A stretch of 64,000 bases of DNA from Rhodothermales bacterium (GCA_022825385.1 JAJDWX010000006.1:60329-124328), one strand, 5' to 3'. Positions 18,244-27,665 are shown, counted from the stretch's first letter. Numbers and translations: made by a program. Notes: generated from the sequence alone by a model not told the origin.

Positions 18244-19848
18244 TTGCCGCGACTCCATTTCAAGGGCAAGGTTTTCGTCGAGAACCATCATCTGGCCGTG
18301 CCCTTCCACGAGCTGCTTCCGGTGCGCGAGAAGGGGCTGAGCGAGAAAGCGAGCCTGCACGGTAACCTCATAATTCACGGCGACAACCTGGCCGCGCTCA
18401 AGTCTCTGTTGCCGACCTATCACGGCAAGGTGAAGTGCGTCTACATCGATCCGCCCTACAATACGGGCAACGAGGGGTGGGCGTACAACGACAACGTGAA
18501 TTCGCCGCTGATGCAGAACTGGTTGGGCGAGGTGGTGGACCGCGACGATCTGACCCGCCACGACAAGTGGTGCTGCATGATGCTGCCGCGCCTGAAGCTG
18601 CTGCGCGAACTCCTTTCGGAGGACGGCGCGATTTTCGTGTCCATCGACGACAACGAGGTGCACCATCTGCGCTGTCTCATGGACGATGTGTTCGGGGAGG
18701 AGAATTTTGTGGCGAATATCGTCTGGCATCACCGCAAGAGCAAGCAGAACGATATCGGCGTATCATTGGGGCACAATCATATTCTGTGGTATGCGAAAGG
18801 TCGTGATCGGTTTGAATTCCGGACATTGCCTGTAAACGAGGACGATTTTTCCAATCCTGACGATGATCCGCGCGGTCCCTGGACTATGGATCCGATGGAT
18901 GCTCCGAATGTGCGCCCCAATCTGACCTATGCCATCGTGAATCCAATGACAGGGCAGGCGTATTATCCGCCGCCAGGTCGTTGTTGGCGTTTTTCGGAGG
19001 TGAAGTACGAACAAGCGTTGCAGGACAGGCGCATTGTGTTTGGCAGGACAGGGCGAGCAAAGCCCTATTACAAGCGATTTCTGGATGCAGCGCGGGCAAA
19101 GGGGCGTTCCGTCGCCACGATCTGGCATGACGTCGGTACCGCGACGAGCGCCACGAAGGAGTTGAACGAGATATTTGGCAAGAAGAGTGTATTTGCGACG
19201 CCCAAGCCGAGCGATCTGTTACGGAAGATTATTCTCCTGTCCACCGACCCCGACTCCATCATACTTGATTCCTTCGCTGGCTCCGGCGCCACGGCCCACG
19301 CCGTCCTTGCTCAGAACCGCGAAGATGGCGGCAACCGGCGTTTCATTCTCGTCGAGTGCGAGGACTACGCAGACACGATCACCGCCGAGCGCGTCCGGCG
19401 CGTCATCCGTGGCGTTCCCACCGCCAAGGAAGAGTCCCTCAAGAACGGCCTTGGCGATACGTTCAGCTATTTCGAGCTCGGGCATCCCATGCGCCAGGAG
19501 TCCCTTCTCGACGGCTCCCACCTGCCATCCTGGGATAAATTGGCGGGCTACATCTTTTTCACTGCGACCGGTCATGAGTTCGACCCGGCCGCGAGTAACC
19601 GGGAGACCGGTTTTATTGGTCGTTCCGCGTCGCACGATGTTTTTCTCCTCTATGAACCGGATGTCGAAAAGCTCAAAAATCTCGCGCTAACCCTTTCTGT
19701 CGCCGAGGCCTTGCCCAGCGGCGAACGCAAGCGGCTCGTCTTTGCGCCCGCCAAGTACCTGGATCCAGATTTGCTTTACGAATACCGGATCGATTTCCAG
19801 CAGTTGCCCTTTCAGATATACCAATCGCTTGACAGGTTGGCGCCATGA
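18244..19848 (+). CDS. mod: Type III-like DNA adenine methyltransferase (Mod)
   Basis: This is an N6-adenine DNA methyltransferase of the beta class: the catalytic motif DPPYNTG (residues 69-75) comes before the SAM-binding motif DSFAGSGAT (around 342-350), the order seen in Type III Mod subunits. The stretch between them (about 170-330) is the presumed target-recognition domain. The TTG start is preceded by a strong GAGGAGG. The last four bases overlap the ATG of the restriction subunit, so the two are translationally coupled. The 534-residue length fits a short Mod. Recognition sequence cannot be deduced. Confidence 0.92.
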   Translation: MPRLHFKGKVFVENHHLAVPFHELLPVREKGLSEKASLHGNLIIHGDNLAALKSLLPTYHGKVKCVYIDPPYNTGNEGWAYNDNVNSPLMQNWLGEVVDRDDLTRHDKWCCMMLPRLKLLRELLSEDGAIFVSIDDNEVHHLRCLMDDVFGEENFVANIVWHHRKSKQNDIGVSLGHNHILWYAKGRDRFEFRTLPVNEDDFSNPDDDPRGPWTMDPMDAPNVRPNLTYAIVNPMTGQAYYPPPGRCWRFSEVKYEQALQDRRIVFGRTGRAKPYYKRFLDAARAKGRSVATIWHDVGTATSATKELNEIFGKKSVFATPKPSDLLRKIILLSTDPDSIILDSFAGSGATAHAVLAQNREDGGNRRFILVECEDYADTITAERVRRVIRGVPTAKEESLKNGLGDTFSYFELGHPMRQESLLDGSHLPSWDKLAGYIFFTATGHEFDPAASNRETGFIGRSASHDVFLLYEPDVEKLKNLALTLSVAEALPSGERKRLVFAPAKYLDPDLLYEYRIDFQQLPFQIYQSLDRLAP

Positions 19849-22400
19849 TCCTGAAGGAATACCAGGAACGAACGCTGGAAACAGTGCGCAATTTCCTTGT
19901 GGAACTCGCAAAGTGGAGGAAGGAGGACGGGGATGCCCGAAGCCAGAACCCCGATTGGGGTTTCGACTGGGTTCAACGGGCATGGAACAAGACCGCGCCC
20001 GGAAGGACCTGTATTCCGCGTCGCAACGGACTCGGCGACCATTTGCCCGCCTTCTGTCTCAAGATTCCAACCGGCGGCGGCAAGACGTTGCTCGCAACGA
20101 AGGTGATTGACCTTGTCAACGGACATTTTCGGCAGGGCCCGCGCGGGCTTGTTTTGTGGATCGTGCCCACGACGCAGATATACAATCAGACGCTCAAGGC
20201 GCTGAAGGACCGCGACCACCCGTATCGCCAGCAGATTGATCTGGCGTCAGGTCAGCGCACCTTTATTCTTGAGAAAACCACGGCTTTTGGCCCGCGCGAC
20301 GTCGCCGAGAATCTTTGCATTCTTTTGCTCATGCTCCCGTCGGCCAACCGGCAGACGAAAGATACGCTGCGGATGTTTCGCGACAGCGGGGGCTTCGACC
20401 GGTTTTTTCCTCCAGACGACGATGCCCCGGCGCACGCCAAAATGCTGGAGGAATATCCCAATCTCGATACCTTCACGCAAACGACAGGCTTCGGAGACCG
20501 CTGCATCAAAACCTCGCTTGGCAACACCGTGCGGCTGCTCCGGCCCCTGATCATTCTCGACGAGGGGCACAAGGCGTACAGCGCCAACGCGAAAGCCACG
20601 CTCGAAGGCTTCAATCCGTGCATGATCGTGGAGCTTTCGGCCACGCCCGCAGAGGGGGCCAATGTGCTCGTCGAGATTCGGGGCCAGGAGTTGAACGCCG
20701 AAGAGATGATCAAGCTGGACCTGCACATTCTTAACAAGGCAAGCGGCGATTGGCGGGATACGTTACTTGCGTCGGTTGAGCACCGCGAGCGTCTGGAAGC
20801 GGAAGCGCAGCGGCACGAAGCGGAGACCGGGATATACATTCGGCCCATCTGCGTAATTCAGGTCGAAAGGACCGGCAGAGCGCAGCGAACGTCTGGATAC
20901 GTTCATACCGACGATGTGCGAGAATACCTGCTTCAGCATCCTGGCGTCAGCGCGGAGCACATTGCTGTCAAGACCAGCGCGAAGGACGATCTCAAGGAGG
21001 TGGATGACATTGGCGGCCTCATGTCGCGCGATTGTCCGATTCGCTTCATCATTACCAAACAGGCGCTGCAAGAGGGCTGGGATTGCCCGTTCGCCTACGT
21101 GCTCGCAATCCTTGCCAACCCGATGTCGAGGACGGGGATTACGCAGTTGGTCGGACGTATTTTGCGACAGCCGTATGCCCGGAAAACCAAGGTGGCCTGG
21201 CTCGACGAGAGCTATGTCTTCTGCTTCAGTCGTCGTGGAAACGAGTTGTTGAAAGAGGTTAAGAAAGGATTCGGACTGGAGGGATTACAGGGCCTTGAAG
21301 GAAGAGTAATTTCCGGCGAAAGCGTACCCGGAACAGCGGAGAAACTGGTGACTCGGCAGCGGGATGCTTACCGGAAAGCCGCCCGCGATCTGGTGCTCCC
21401 CGCCTTTATGATTCGGGGCGCGGATGGTTGGCGTCTGGTTCATTACGAGGCGGATATTCTCTCAAGGGTCCCTTGGGACGATATCGACGTGAGTCCATTG
21501 GACGATCTGAACGTGGGCAAGGGAAATCAAGAAGACGTGGCGTTGCGGGCAAACCTGACGGACGACCCAGGCATTCCGGGATTCGACGTTTCCGATGTTG
21601 AAGCAACGAATGGGTCTGGTTCAATCCGCGATGCCGATCCGGTGGATTACTTCTTCGCCGCAAGCCATCTGCTGGACTTGGTGCCCAATCCGTGGCGGGG
21701 GCGCGACTTGGCTCGCCGTACCTTCGGGGCGCTGCTTGCGCGTTATTCGTCCGAGCGCGTGGCGGCCAACCATGTTTTTATCCTTCAGGCCTTGCGACGA
21801 CAGATCGAAATGGAGCGCGACCGCCTGTCGCGAGAAGTCTTCCGCGGTCTTCTGGCTTCAGGCGAGATGCGCTTTCTGGTCGTTACAGAGGATCTCGATT
21901 TCAATCGCCTGCCCCAAAAAATCGAGGTTCCGCAAGCGAGGCAGGCGAACCGGGAGGACGGCAGCCCTTTCCAGCGCAACCTCTTCGATATCACCACGGA
22001 GAACGATCTCAACCAGTTCGAGAACAAGGTGGCAACCTATCTGGACCAACAAGCGCGTCTCTTCTTTTGGTATCGCAACCGTTCTCGCAAGGATTACTAT
22101 GTGCAGGGATGGAAGCCGCGTCGGATATACGCCGACTTCATTGTGACGTTGCAGGACGACGAATCCGAAGCGGACGATGATTTTCACCAGGTTTTCGTGG
22201 TTGAAACCAAAGGCGTTCACCTGAAGGGGTCGGAAGACACCGAATACAAGCGGTCCATCTTCGATATTTGCAGCGAGCATGCCCGCAAGGCGGATTGGAC
22301 CCGTTTTGTGCCTGCAATGCGGAGCAAGGTGATGCGTTTCGAGATTGTCGACGAGGAGGAATGGCAGGCCCGGCTGAACGAGATGCTGTTTCGGGGGTGA
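19845..22400 (+). CDS. res: Type III-like restriction helicase-endonuclease (Res)
   Basis: This is an SF2 helicase with a C-terminal nuclease, the restriction partner of Mod. Motif I is IPTGGGKT (~residues 73-80), motif II DEGH (~239), motif III SATPAEG, and motif VI QLVGRILRQP (~435). The C-terminus carries a PD-(D/E)xK-like site: YADFIVTL followed by VVETKGVH (~785). At 851 residues it is close to the family norm, and all motifs are intact, so the system should be active. It starts inside the mod stop codon (ATGA). Confidence 0.92.
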   Translation: MILKEYQERTLETVRNFLVELAKWRKEDGDARSQNPDWGFDWVQRAWNKTAPGRTCIPRRNGLGDHLPAFCLKIPTGGGKTLLATKVIDLVNGHFRQGPRGLVLWIVPTTQIYNQTLKALKDRDHPYRQQIDLASGQRTFILEKTTAFGPRDVAENLCILLLMLPSANRQTKDTLRMFRDSGGFDRFFPPDDDAPAHAKMLEEYPNLDTFTQTTGFGDRCIKTSLGNTVRLLRPLIILDEGHKAYSANAKATLEGFNPCMIVELSATPAEGANVLVEIRGQELNAEEMIKLDLHILNKASGDWRDTLLASVEHRERLEAEAQRHEAETGIYIRPICVIQVERTGRAQRTSGYVHTDDVREYLLQHPGVSAEHIAVKTSAKDDLKEVDDIGGLMSRDCPIRFIITKQALQEGWDCPFAYVLAILANPMSRTGITQLVGRILRQPYARKTKVAWLDESYVFCFSRRGNELLKEVKKGFGLEGLQGLEGRVISGESVPGTAEKLVTRQRDAYRKAARDLVLPAFMIRGADGWRLVHYEADILSRVPWDDIDVSPLDDLNVGKGNQEDVALRANLTDDPGIPGFDVSDVEATNGSGSIRDADPVDYFFAASHLLDLVPNPWRGRDLARRTFGALLARYSSERVAANHVFILQALRRQIEMERDRLSREVFRGLLASGEMRFLVVTEDLDFNRLPQKIEVPQARQANREDGSPFQRNLFDITTENDLNQFENKVATYLDQQARLFFWYRNRSRKDYYVQGWKPRRIYADFIVTLQDDESEADDDFHQVFVVETKGVHLKGSEDTEYKRSIFDICSEHARKADWTRFVPAMRSKVMRFEIVDEEEWQARLNEMLFRG

Positions 22401-22420
22401 GGGGGCGAACGACGCCATGC

Positions 22421-22504
22421 TTGCAAGATTGCGCAGATTTATTCATTTGTATAAAGTTATATTTATTGCTAAATTTAATTACTGAACTTGACGATACTAA
22501 AAAT
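22421..22504. repeat. AT-rich leader repeat, copy B (upstream of AAA ATPase)
   Basis: This is a diverged second copy of the 17975-18053 element, lying between res and the ATPase gene. TTTG at its left is followed 20 bases later by TAAATTTA, again resembling a Bacteroidota-type promoter. It suggests that the ATPase gene has its own promoter related to that of mod. Confidence 0.6.
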
Positions 22505-22515
22505 ATGTTAGCGTC

Positions 22516-23751
22516 ATGAACCTGCGTTCGAGAAGTTTCTCCAATCCTTTCCGGCCTGGAGCAGGACATTTGCCCCCGTATCTTGCGGGCCGCGAAGCGG
22601 AGAAACAGGTATTTGACCGGCTTCTTGCGCAGGAGGTGATTCTTGAAAATATGGCGCTCACTGGTTTGCGCGGGGTTGGCAAAACGGTTCTGCTTGAGAC
22701 GCTAAAGCCGTTGGCGATAGAGCGCGGCTGGCTATGGGTCGGGTCTGATTTGAGCGAGGTCGTCAGCCTGCGGGAAGAGCATCTTGCTATGCGGCTATGC
22801 GCCGACCTGTCGATTGTAACATCTTCCGTGTCCGCGCCCGTGGAGCAGCCTCGACCGTTGGGATTCGGATCGTGCACGGAAACCGTGGAGCGCAGCCTTG
22901 ATTATCAAGCCCTGACGGATGTGTATCGGCAAACGCCCGGGCTTGCCCTCGACAAGATCAAGGCGGCGCTGGAAATGGCGTGGCGTGCGCTGGCCCCCAC
23001 GGAAGCGCGCGGGATTGTCTTCGCCTATGACGAAGCCCAGAATCTCGCGGATCATGCGGACAAGGAGCAGTACCCGCTCTCGCTCCTTCTGGATGCGTTC
23101 CAGTCGGTTCAAAGGAAAGGGATCCCCCTGATGCTCGTATTGACGGGATTGCCGATGCTTTTTCCGTCGCTCGTGGCGTCGCGGACATTTTCGGAGCGCA
23201 TGTTTCGCGTGGTTTTTCTGGATCGTCTTTCGGAGGACGATAGCCGCGAAGCAATCCAGCGACCCCTTGCGAATGCGCAAGGCGCCGTGCGGCTGAGCGA
23301 CGCCACCGTGGATACGATTGTGAAAATGTCTGGCGGGTATCCCTATTTCATCCAGTTTATTTGCAAGGAAGTATACGATGCGTTTATCCAGCGCATGGAT
23401 GGCGGCGAAGACGCTGTGGCCCCTGTTTCGGGGATTATGCAAAAGCTGGACGCGAATTTTTTCGCCGGAAGATGGGGACGGTTAACGGATCGACAGCGGG
23501 AACTGATGTTCGTCATGGCGTCGCTCGATGACAGCGATGAGGATTTTTCTGTCCAGGACGTGGTCGAAAAATCCCGGATTATCCTGAGTAAGCCTTTCGC
23601 CAGCAGCCATGTCCATCAGATGCTGGCGACGCTCGGCGATTACGGACTGGTTTTCAAGAGCGGATATGGTCGATACGCTTTTGCGATACCGCTTTTGGCG
23701 GACTATATTCGGCGCCTTCGAATGGACGCCATGCCCGCCCGGAACGCTTGA
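22516..23751 (+). CDS. AAA ATPase of the Orc/STAND-like type next to the R-M pair
   Basis: This is a 411-residue P-loop ATPase. Walker A is GLRGVGKT (residues 50-57), Walker B is IVFAYDEAQ (~167-175), and a sensor-1 region LVLTGLP lies near 211. The C-terminal third (about 310-400) is predicted to be a winged helix (LTDRQRELMFVMASLD, then a LGDYGLVFK wing). The fold resembles Orc1/Cdc6-like and archaeal-type ATPases that act as switches or DNA-binding regulators. It follows res by 115 bases and has a leader resembling that of mod, so it may belong functionally to the restriction locus. Its specific role is unknown. Confidence 0.8.
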   Translation: MNLRSRSFSNPFRPGAGHLPPYLAGREAEKQVFDRLLAQEVILENMALTGLRGVGKTVLLETLKPLAIERGWLWVGSDLSEVVSLREEHLAMRLCADLSIVTSSVSAPVEQPRPLGFGSCTETVERSLDYQALTDVYRQTPGLALDKIKAALEMAWRALAPTEARGIVFAYDEAQNLADHADKEQYPLSLLLDAFQSVQRKGIPLMLVLTGLPMLFPSLVASRTFSERMFRVVFLDRLSEDDSREAIQRPLANAQGAVRLSDATVDTIVKMSGGYPYFIQFICKEVYDAFIQRMDGGEDAVAPVSGIMQKLDANFFAGRWGRLTDRQRELMFVMASLDDSDEDFSVQDVVEKSRIILSKPFASSHVHQMLATLGDYGLVFKSGYGRYAFAIPLLADYIRRLRMDAMPARNA

Positions 23752-23809
23752 GGATGTCCACAGTATCCTTAATTTCACGAAATCTTTTTCTCGCAAAAGA
23801 CGCCAACCC

Positions 23810-24361
23810 ATGAAACGATTAGCTGCCCGCATGCTCGTTCTGGCGATTCTGATTGCCATGCTGCCCTTCGTAGCGCAGGGACAAACATGGGAAGGCGCGC
23901 CGGTCGGGCCCGTAAACGACCACGACCCGCGGGAAGAAGCGGAAAGGAAAAAGCTGCGGGCGCAGCGCGCGCCTTCTTTTGTTCGGTTGGCGCGGGTCCT
24001 TCGTAAGGATTCTCGCCATGCGGCGGAATATCGCGCCCTGGCGTCGCAAGCGCGCATGGAGGCGGAGGAAGCGTTGCGGCGCGCCGCCGAGGTCCGAAGC
24101 GCGGCGGACAAGGCGTATTATATGGCGCAGATCGAAACGCCGGACAAGTGGCGAGAAATCATGGCTGCCCGGGAACGCGCCGCCGAAATGTGGGCGGAAG
24201 ATGCAGCGTTATGGGAACAGGAAGCGGAAATATGGGATCATGCCGCTATTCACGGAACCGTGATTGACGGCGTGTTGCGTTTGTGTCCGCCTCGCATCGA
24301 ATCTCCGGATGGCCTCGCGCGCCGCCCGCCAGCGTCGTGCAGGGAGATCGCCATACGGTAG
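23810..24361 (+). CDS. Hypothetical secreted coiled-coil protein
   Basis: This unrecognised protein of 183 residues starts with a clear signal peptide (MKRLAARMLVLAILIAMLPF, cleavage near AQGQ). Residues ~45-140 are dominated by Ala, Glu and Arg with heptad-like spacing (ARMEAEEALRRAAEVR, then RERAAEMWAEDAALWEQEAE), suggesting a long periplasmic coiled coil. Two cysteines near the C-terminus (RLCPPR and SCREI) could form a disulfide. It lies on the same strand between the ATPase and the LOG fusion. No function can be assigned. Confidence 0.65.
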   Translation: MKRLAARMLVLAILIAMLPFVAQGQTWEGAPVGPVNDHDPREEAERKKLRAQRAPSFVRLARVLRKDSRHAAEYRALASQARMEAEEALRRAAEVRSAADKAYYMAQIETPDKWREIMAARERAAEMWAEDAALWEQEAEIWDHAAIHGTVIDGVLRLCPPRIESPDGLARRPPASCREIAIR

Positions 24362-24382
24362 GCATAGCATGCGTTGCCAACG

Positions 24383-26512
24383 ATGAACATTCCCCGCAAA
24401 TCGCCCCGCGACGAAAAAAGGACGCTGGAGGAGCGCTTTTTTCTAAGCGGACCGGGCAAGCGGGCGGCTGAACTGATCCGGGCCGGGCGCATCTTTGCCG
24501 AATTTCTCAAGGGATTTCGCAGGCTGCATTTCGTGGGGCCTTGCGTGACGGTTTTTGGCTCGGCGCGTTTTCCCGAAGATCACGTCTATTACCAGTTGGC
24601 CCGCGAAGTAGGCGGCAAACTGGCCAACGCAGGCTTCACCGTGATGACCGGAGGAGGCCCCGGCGTCATGGAGGCCGCCAATCGCGGGGCCCGGGAGGCA
24701 GGCGGGCGCAGCATCGGCTGCAACATCGAACTTCCTTGCGAGCAGGAACCCAACCCGTATCTGGACGAATGGGTGGAATTCGACCACTTTTTCGTGCGCA
24801 AGGTGATGTTGGTCAAATACTCCTATGCGTTCGTGGTGATGCCGGGCGGTTTCGGCACGATGGACGAGATATTCGAGACGCTTACGCTGGTGCAGACGGG
24901 CAAAATTCTGGATTTGCCGGTTGTCGTGATGGGGTCCGAATACTGGTCGGAGATGATCGACTTCGTTTCCGGCACCATGGTTCGGGAAGGCACGATCAGC
25001 CCGGAGGACGCCGAGCGATGGACGATCACCGATTCGCCCGAAGAAGCCGTTTCCGCCATCGCCCGGGAGGCCAGTACGCGGTTCCACCTGAACCTGAAAC
25101 CCCGCTGGATTCTGGGAGAATCCGGGCGACCTCGCCGGGCGACTGGCGCGACGAAACGCCGCTTGAGTGGCGACGAACGTTTGAGATTGACGCAGAGACG
25201 CGCCCAAAGCCGATATCTCTGGTTCGACAGGCAGATCGTTCCGCAGACTGGCTTCGAGACGCTAAACGAGCGCTTGTGGGAACCCCTGCTCAGCGTTGCG
25301 GGATCGGCCGATCCTGAGCGGGCGCTGAAGAACCTTCGCCTTCTGGCGACCGATGAGGCCGAGGTGGACCGCGCCACGGTCGCCGGCATACTGCTCTGTA
25401 CCGACCGGCCTCAGGAATGGTTACCCCAAGCCATGATCGCAGCGACCTGCTACAGGGGCAAGGATCGCGCCTCCGGCCAGTTGGATGCGCAGGAAATCGC
25501 CGGTCCGCTTCTCGTCCAGATCGCCGACGCGGTGAAATTCGTCGTCCGCAACATGCACGTTGCCGCGCGCAAGACGCCTTTGCGAGAAGAGACGCCCCAG
25601 TACAGCAAGGCCGCGGTGTTTGAAGCAGTGGTCAATGCAGTGGTGCACCGCGACTATTCGATGGCATCAAAGCGGATCAGATTGTCGATGTTCAAGGATC
25701 GGCTGGAAATCGATTCCCCGGGCCAACTTCCCAACGGGATGACCATAGAGAGCATGGATTCCAGCCAGGCCACGCGCAACGAAGTGCTCGCTTCCGTATT
25801 TGGACGAATCCCTGTTGGCGAAACGCCCGGGTCCGGACATCGTCGGTACCTGATGGAACGCCGGGGGGACGGCGTCTCGATCATTCTGCAGGAGACGCGC
25901 GAGACCGCGGGCATTCAGCCGGAGTACAGCGTCATGGACCAGGCGAATCTTGTTTTGTCCATTCCGGCCGCCCGGCTCGAACTCACGCCGTCGAACGCTA
26001 CGGTCACGGTGCATTCGGAGGGCGAGCCTTTGGCAGGCGTCGATGTCCTTGCCTTGTTTCCAAACAAGACCTGGCAGCGGGCGACGACCGACGAATCCGG
26101 GGAAGCAGCGTTCGATCTGTACGCTACGCATCTCCCTATGACGGTCTATGCGGCGGCGCCCGGATATGCTGCCGGGCTGATGCGGGAGTGGACGCCGCGC
26201 GAGGGCGACCTGCTACTGGAGTTGGCTCCGCTCCCGACTGGGGGCGCAGTCCTTTTTCCGCAAGATACCGGGCATATTCCCGGACTGCGCGGAAGGTTGA
26301 ACCCGAAGCGCGACGCCGCCGACCGGCTCTATCTGTACGCAGACAACATCGCCATTGCGCAGGGGCGGCGGCAGCCGGTTTCCTTCCGGCTGGGTAAGCC
26401 GATGAGGCTCACAGACGCATTCGGCGTTGAAATGTCGGTGACCATCGTGGACGTCTTCGGACGATCCGCCTTGCTGGAGTACAAACCTTTCGAACGAAAC
26501 GCCGCCGACTGA
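24383..26512 (+). CDS. LOG-family protein fused to a RecG-like GHKL regulator and a beta domain
   Basis: Three parts are joined in one uninterrupted 709-residue frame. Residues ~45-232 are a complete LOG/TIGR00730 Rossmann domain (TGGGPGVMEAANRGA and PGGFGTMDE), the fold of cytokinin-activating phosphoribohydrolases and nucleotide-binding homologues. After a basic linker, residues ~265-515 match the rear half of RecG-like transcriptional regulators: EAVVNAVVHRDYS is the GHKL N box, followed by EIDSPGQLPNG and RNEVLASVF; the usual N-terminal AlbA domain is absent. Residues ~530-620 look like an Ig- or carboxypeptidase-regulatory-like beta domain (GEPLAGVDVLALFP). ATG 24383 was preferred to a TTG nine bases earlier. 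Confidence 0.78.
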   Translation: MNIPRKSPRDEKRTLEERFFLSGPGKRAAELIRAGRIFAEFLKGFRRLHFVGPCVTVFGSARFPEDHVYYQLAREVGGKLANAGFTVMTGGGPGVMEAANRGAREAGGRSIGCNIELPCEQEPNPYLDEWVEFDHFFVRKVMLVKYSYAFVVMPGGFGTMDEIFETLTLVQTGKILDLPVVVMGSEYWSEMIDFVSGTMVREGTISPEDAERWTITDSPEEAVSAIAREASTRFHLNLKPRWILGESGRPRRATGATKRRLSGDERLRLTQRRAQSRYLWFDRQIVPQTGFETLNERLWEPLLSVAGSADPERALKNLRLLATDEAEVDRATVAGILLCTDRPQEWLPQAMIAATCYRGKDRASGQLDAQEIAGPLLVQIADAVKFVVRNMHVAARKTPLREETPQYSKAAVFEAVVNAVVHRDYSMASKRIRLSMFKDRLEIDSPGQLPNGMTIESMDSSQATRNEVLASVFGRIPVGETPGSGHRRYLMERRGDGVSIILQETRETAGIQPEYSVMDQANLVLSIPAARLELTPSNATVTVHSEGEPLAGVDVLALFPNKTWQRATTDESGEAAFDLYATHLPMTVYAAAPGYAAGLMREWTPREGDLLLELAPLPTGGAVLFPQDTGHIPGLRGRLNPKRDAADRLYLYADNIAIAQGRRQPVSFRLGKPMRLTDAFGVEMSVTIVDVFGRSALLEYKPFERNAAD

Positions 26513-26597
26513 GCGAAGCGGCGACGGCCAGATGCAACATCCTGTGGCGCGGACGGGTTATATTTCCAACCCCCATTTTCCCTGATGCAAAGCGATC

Positions 26598-27395
26598 ATG
26601 CGAAACCCGGTCTCCATTATTGCATTGTTGGCGTTTCTCCTGTGCGCTGCGCCCGTTCAGGCGCAATCGGCCAGGGAAGCGCTGCTCGAAGGCAAGGCGC
26701 TCTTGGCAGAAGGCGCCAATTACGCCGATCAGGATCAATTGCTTGCGGCGCGAACGCTTTTTGAACAAGCCTTCACGGACGACAGCCTGTCCATATTCGC
26801 CCGCTACTATGCCGCGATGGCGTCTACGGCATTGGTCAATATCCTGACGGGCATGGAGGATTCGAATCAGAAACGCGTCATTATGGAGCACGTCAACTAC
26901 GCCATTGACCATCTTGAAACGACGACGCTCCAGGATGAATCTTTTGCCGAAGGATGGCTGTTGCTTTCGGCGGCGTATGGGCAGAAGATGGAAGCGAGAC
27001 CGTTGCGGGCCGTTGCACTCAGCCGCAAGTTCAACCGGGCCATGTCCAGGGCGCGGGAACTCGAACCCGATAATCCAAGGGTTGTGCTGCTGCGAGCCAT
27101 TACGGACTATAATCTTCCGCGCATCGTGGGCGGCAATAAAGATCGCGGGCTGGAAGGGTTGTACAGAGCAGCCCGTCTCTTCGAGGAAGAAGTGGTGGAG
27201 GACCCTGTCTTGCCGTCCTGGGGGCGCGACGATACGTATGCGCGCATCGGGATTGTTTTTATGGATCGGGACAATCTGGAAGAAGCCCGGACCGCGTTCG
27301 AGCGAGCGCTTGAGATAAATCCTGAATTCGGATGGGTGAAGAACACGCTCCTCCCGACGCTCGAAGCGATGGAGGCGGAAGCGGCCGGGTCGTAG
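26598..27395 (+). CDS. Secreted TPR-like protein
   Basis: This 265-residue protein has a signal peptide (MRNPVSIIALLAFLLCAAP, cleavage near VQAQ) followed by tetratricopeptide-like helical pairs: ALLEGKALLAEGANY, AARTLFEQAF, AWLLLSAAYG-like, and a good final repeat DNLEEARTAFERALEINPEF. It is likely a periplasmic or lipoprotein-free scaffold protein. Its terminator is probably the palindrome at 27561-27587, shared with convergent murQ. The specific partner is unknown. Confidence 0.75.
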   Translation: MRNPVSIIALLAFLLCAAPVQAQSAREALLEGKALLAEGANYADQDQLLAARTLFEQAFTDDSLSIFARYYAAMASTALVNILTGMEDSNQKRVIMEHVNYAIDHLETTTLQDESFAEGWLLLSAAYGQKMEARPLRAVALSRKFNRAMSRARELEPDNPRVVLLRAITDYNLPRIVGGNKDRGLEGLYRAARLFEEEVVEDPVLPSWGRDDTYARIGIVFMDRDNLEEARTAFERALEINPEFGWVKNTLLPTLEAMEAEAAGS

Positions 27396-27560
27396 GCGGG
27401 AGCGGTTCTGCGCAGGCCCCATCTCGCGCCTTTTATCGTACTGCGACACGGATTTTCAATATGTACGGCGCGAGAACGCGCTGTACTCCTTTGCAAAAGG
27501 GAGCGAACTGTACGGCGCAAGTCTGCCGTCCGGCACAGCAAATCACAGTAACCTTAATTA

Positions 27561-27587
27561 TTTAAGTCCGAAAAATTCCGACTTAAA
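27561..27587. terminator. AT-rich palindrome, probable bidirectional terminator
   Basis: The left arm TTTAAGTC-C-GAA and right arm TTC-C-GACTTAAA are complementary except for one C-C mismatch, around AAA. T-rich DNA follows on the plus side (ATTTTTAA) and AT-rich DNA on the other. It sits between two convergent genes (the TPR gene and murQ), where a shared terminator is expected. An operator role is possible. Confidence 0.55.
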
Positions 27588-27649
27588 ATTTTTAATCAAA
27601 GCAAAAAACTTAATTATAAAATATTGTAAAATAAAGATTTAAAATCCAA

Positions 27650-27665
27650 CGTTTCACGTGAAACA
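27650..27665. promoter_or_regulatory. parS: parS centromere site (ParB binding)
   Basis: The 14-base palindrome GTTTCACGTGAAAC is present, extended to CGTTTCACGTGAAACA. This matches 15 of 16 bases of the widely conserved chromosomal parS consensus TGTTTCACGTGAAACA. It abuts the last base of murQ's stop codon at the end of an AT-rich island. ParB nucleation near the replication origin is the known role. Confidence 0.9.
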
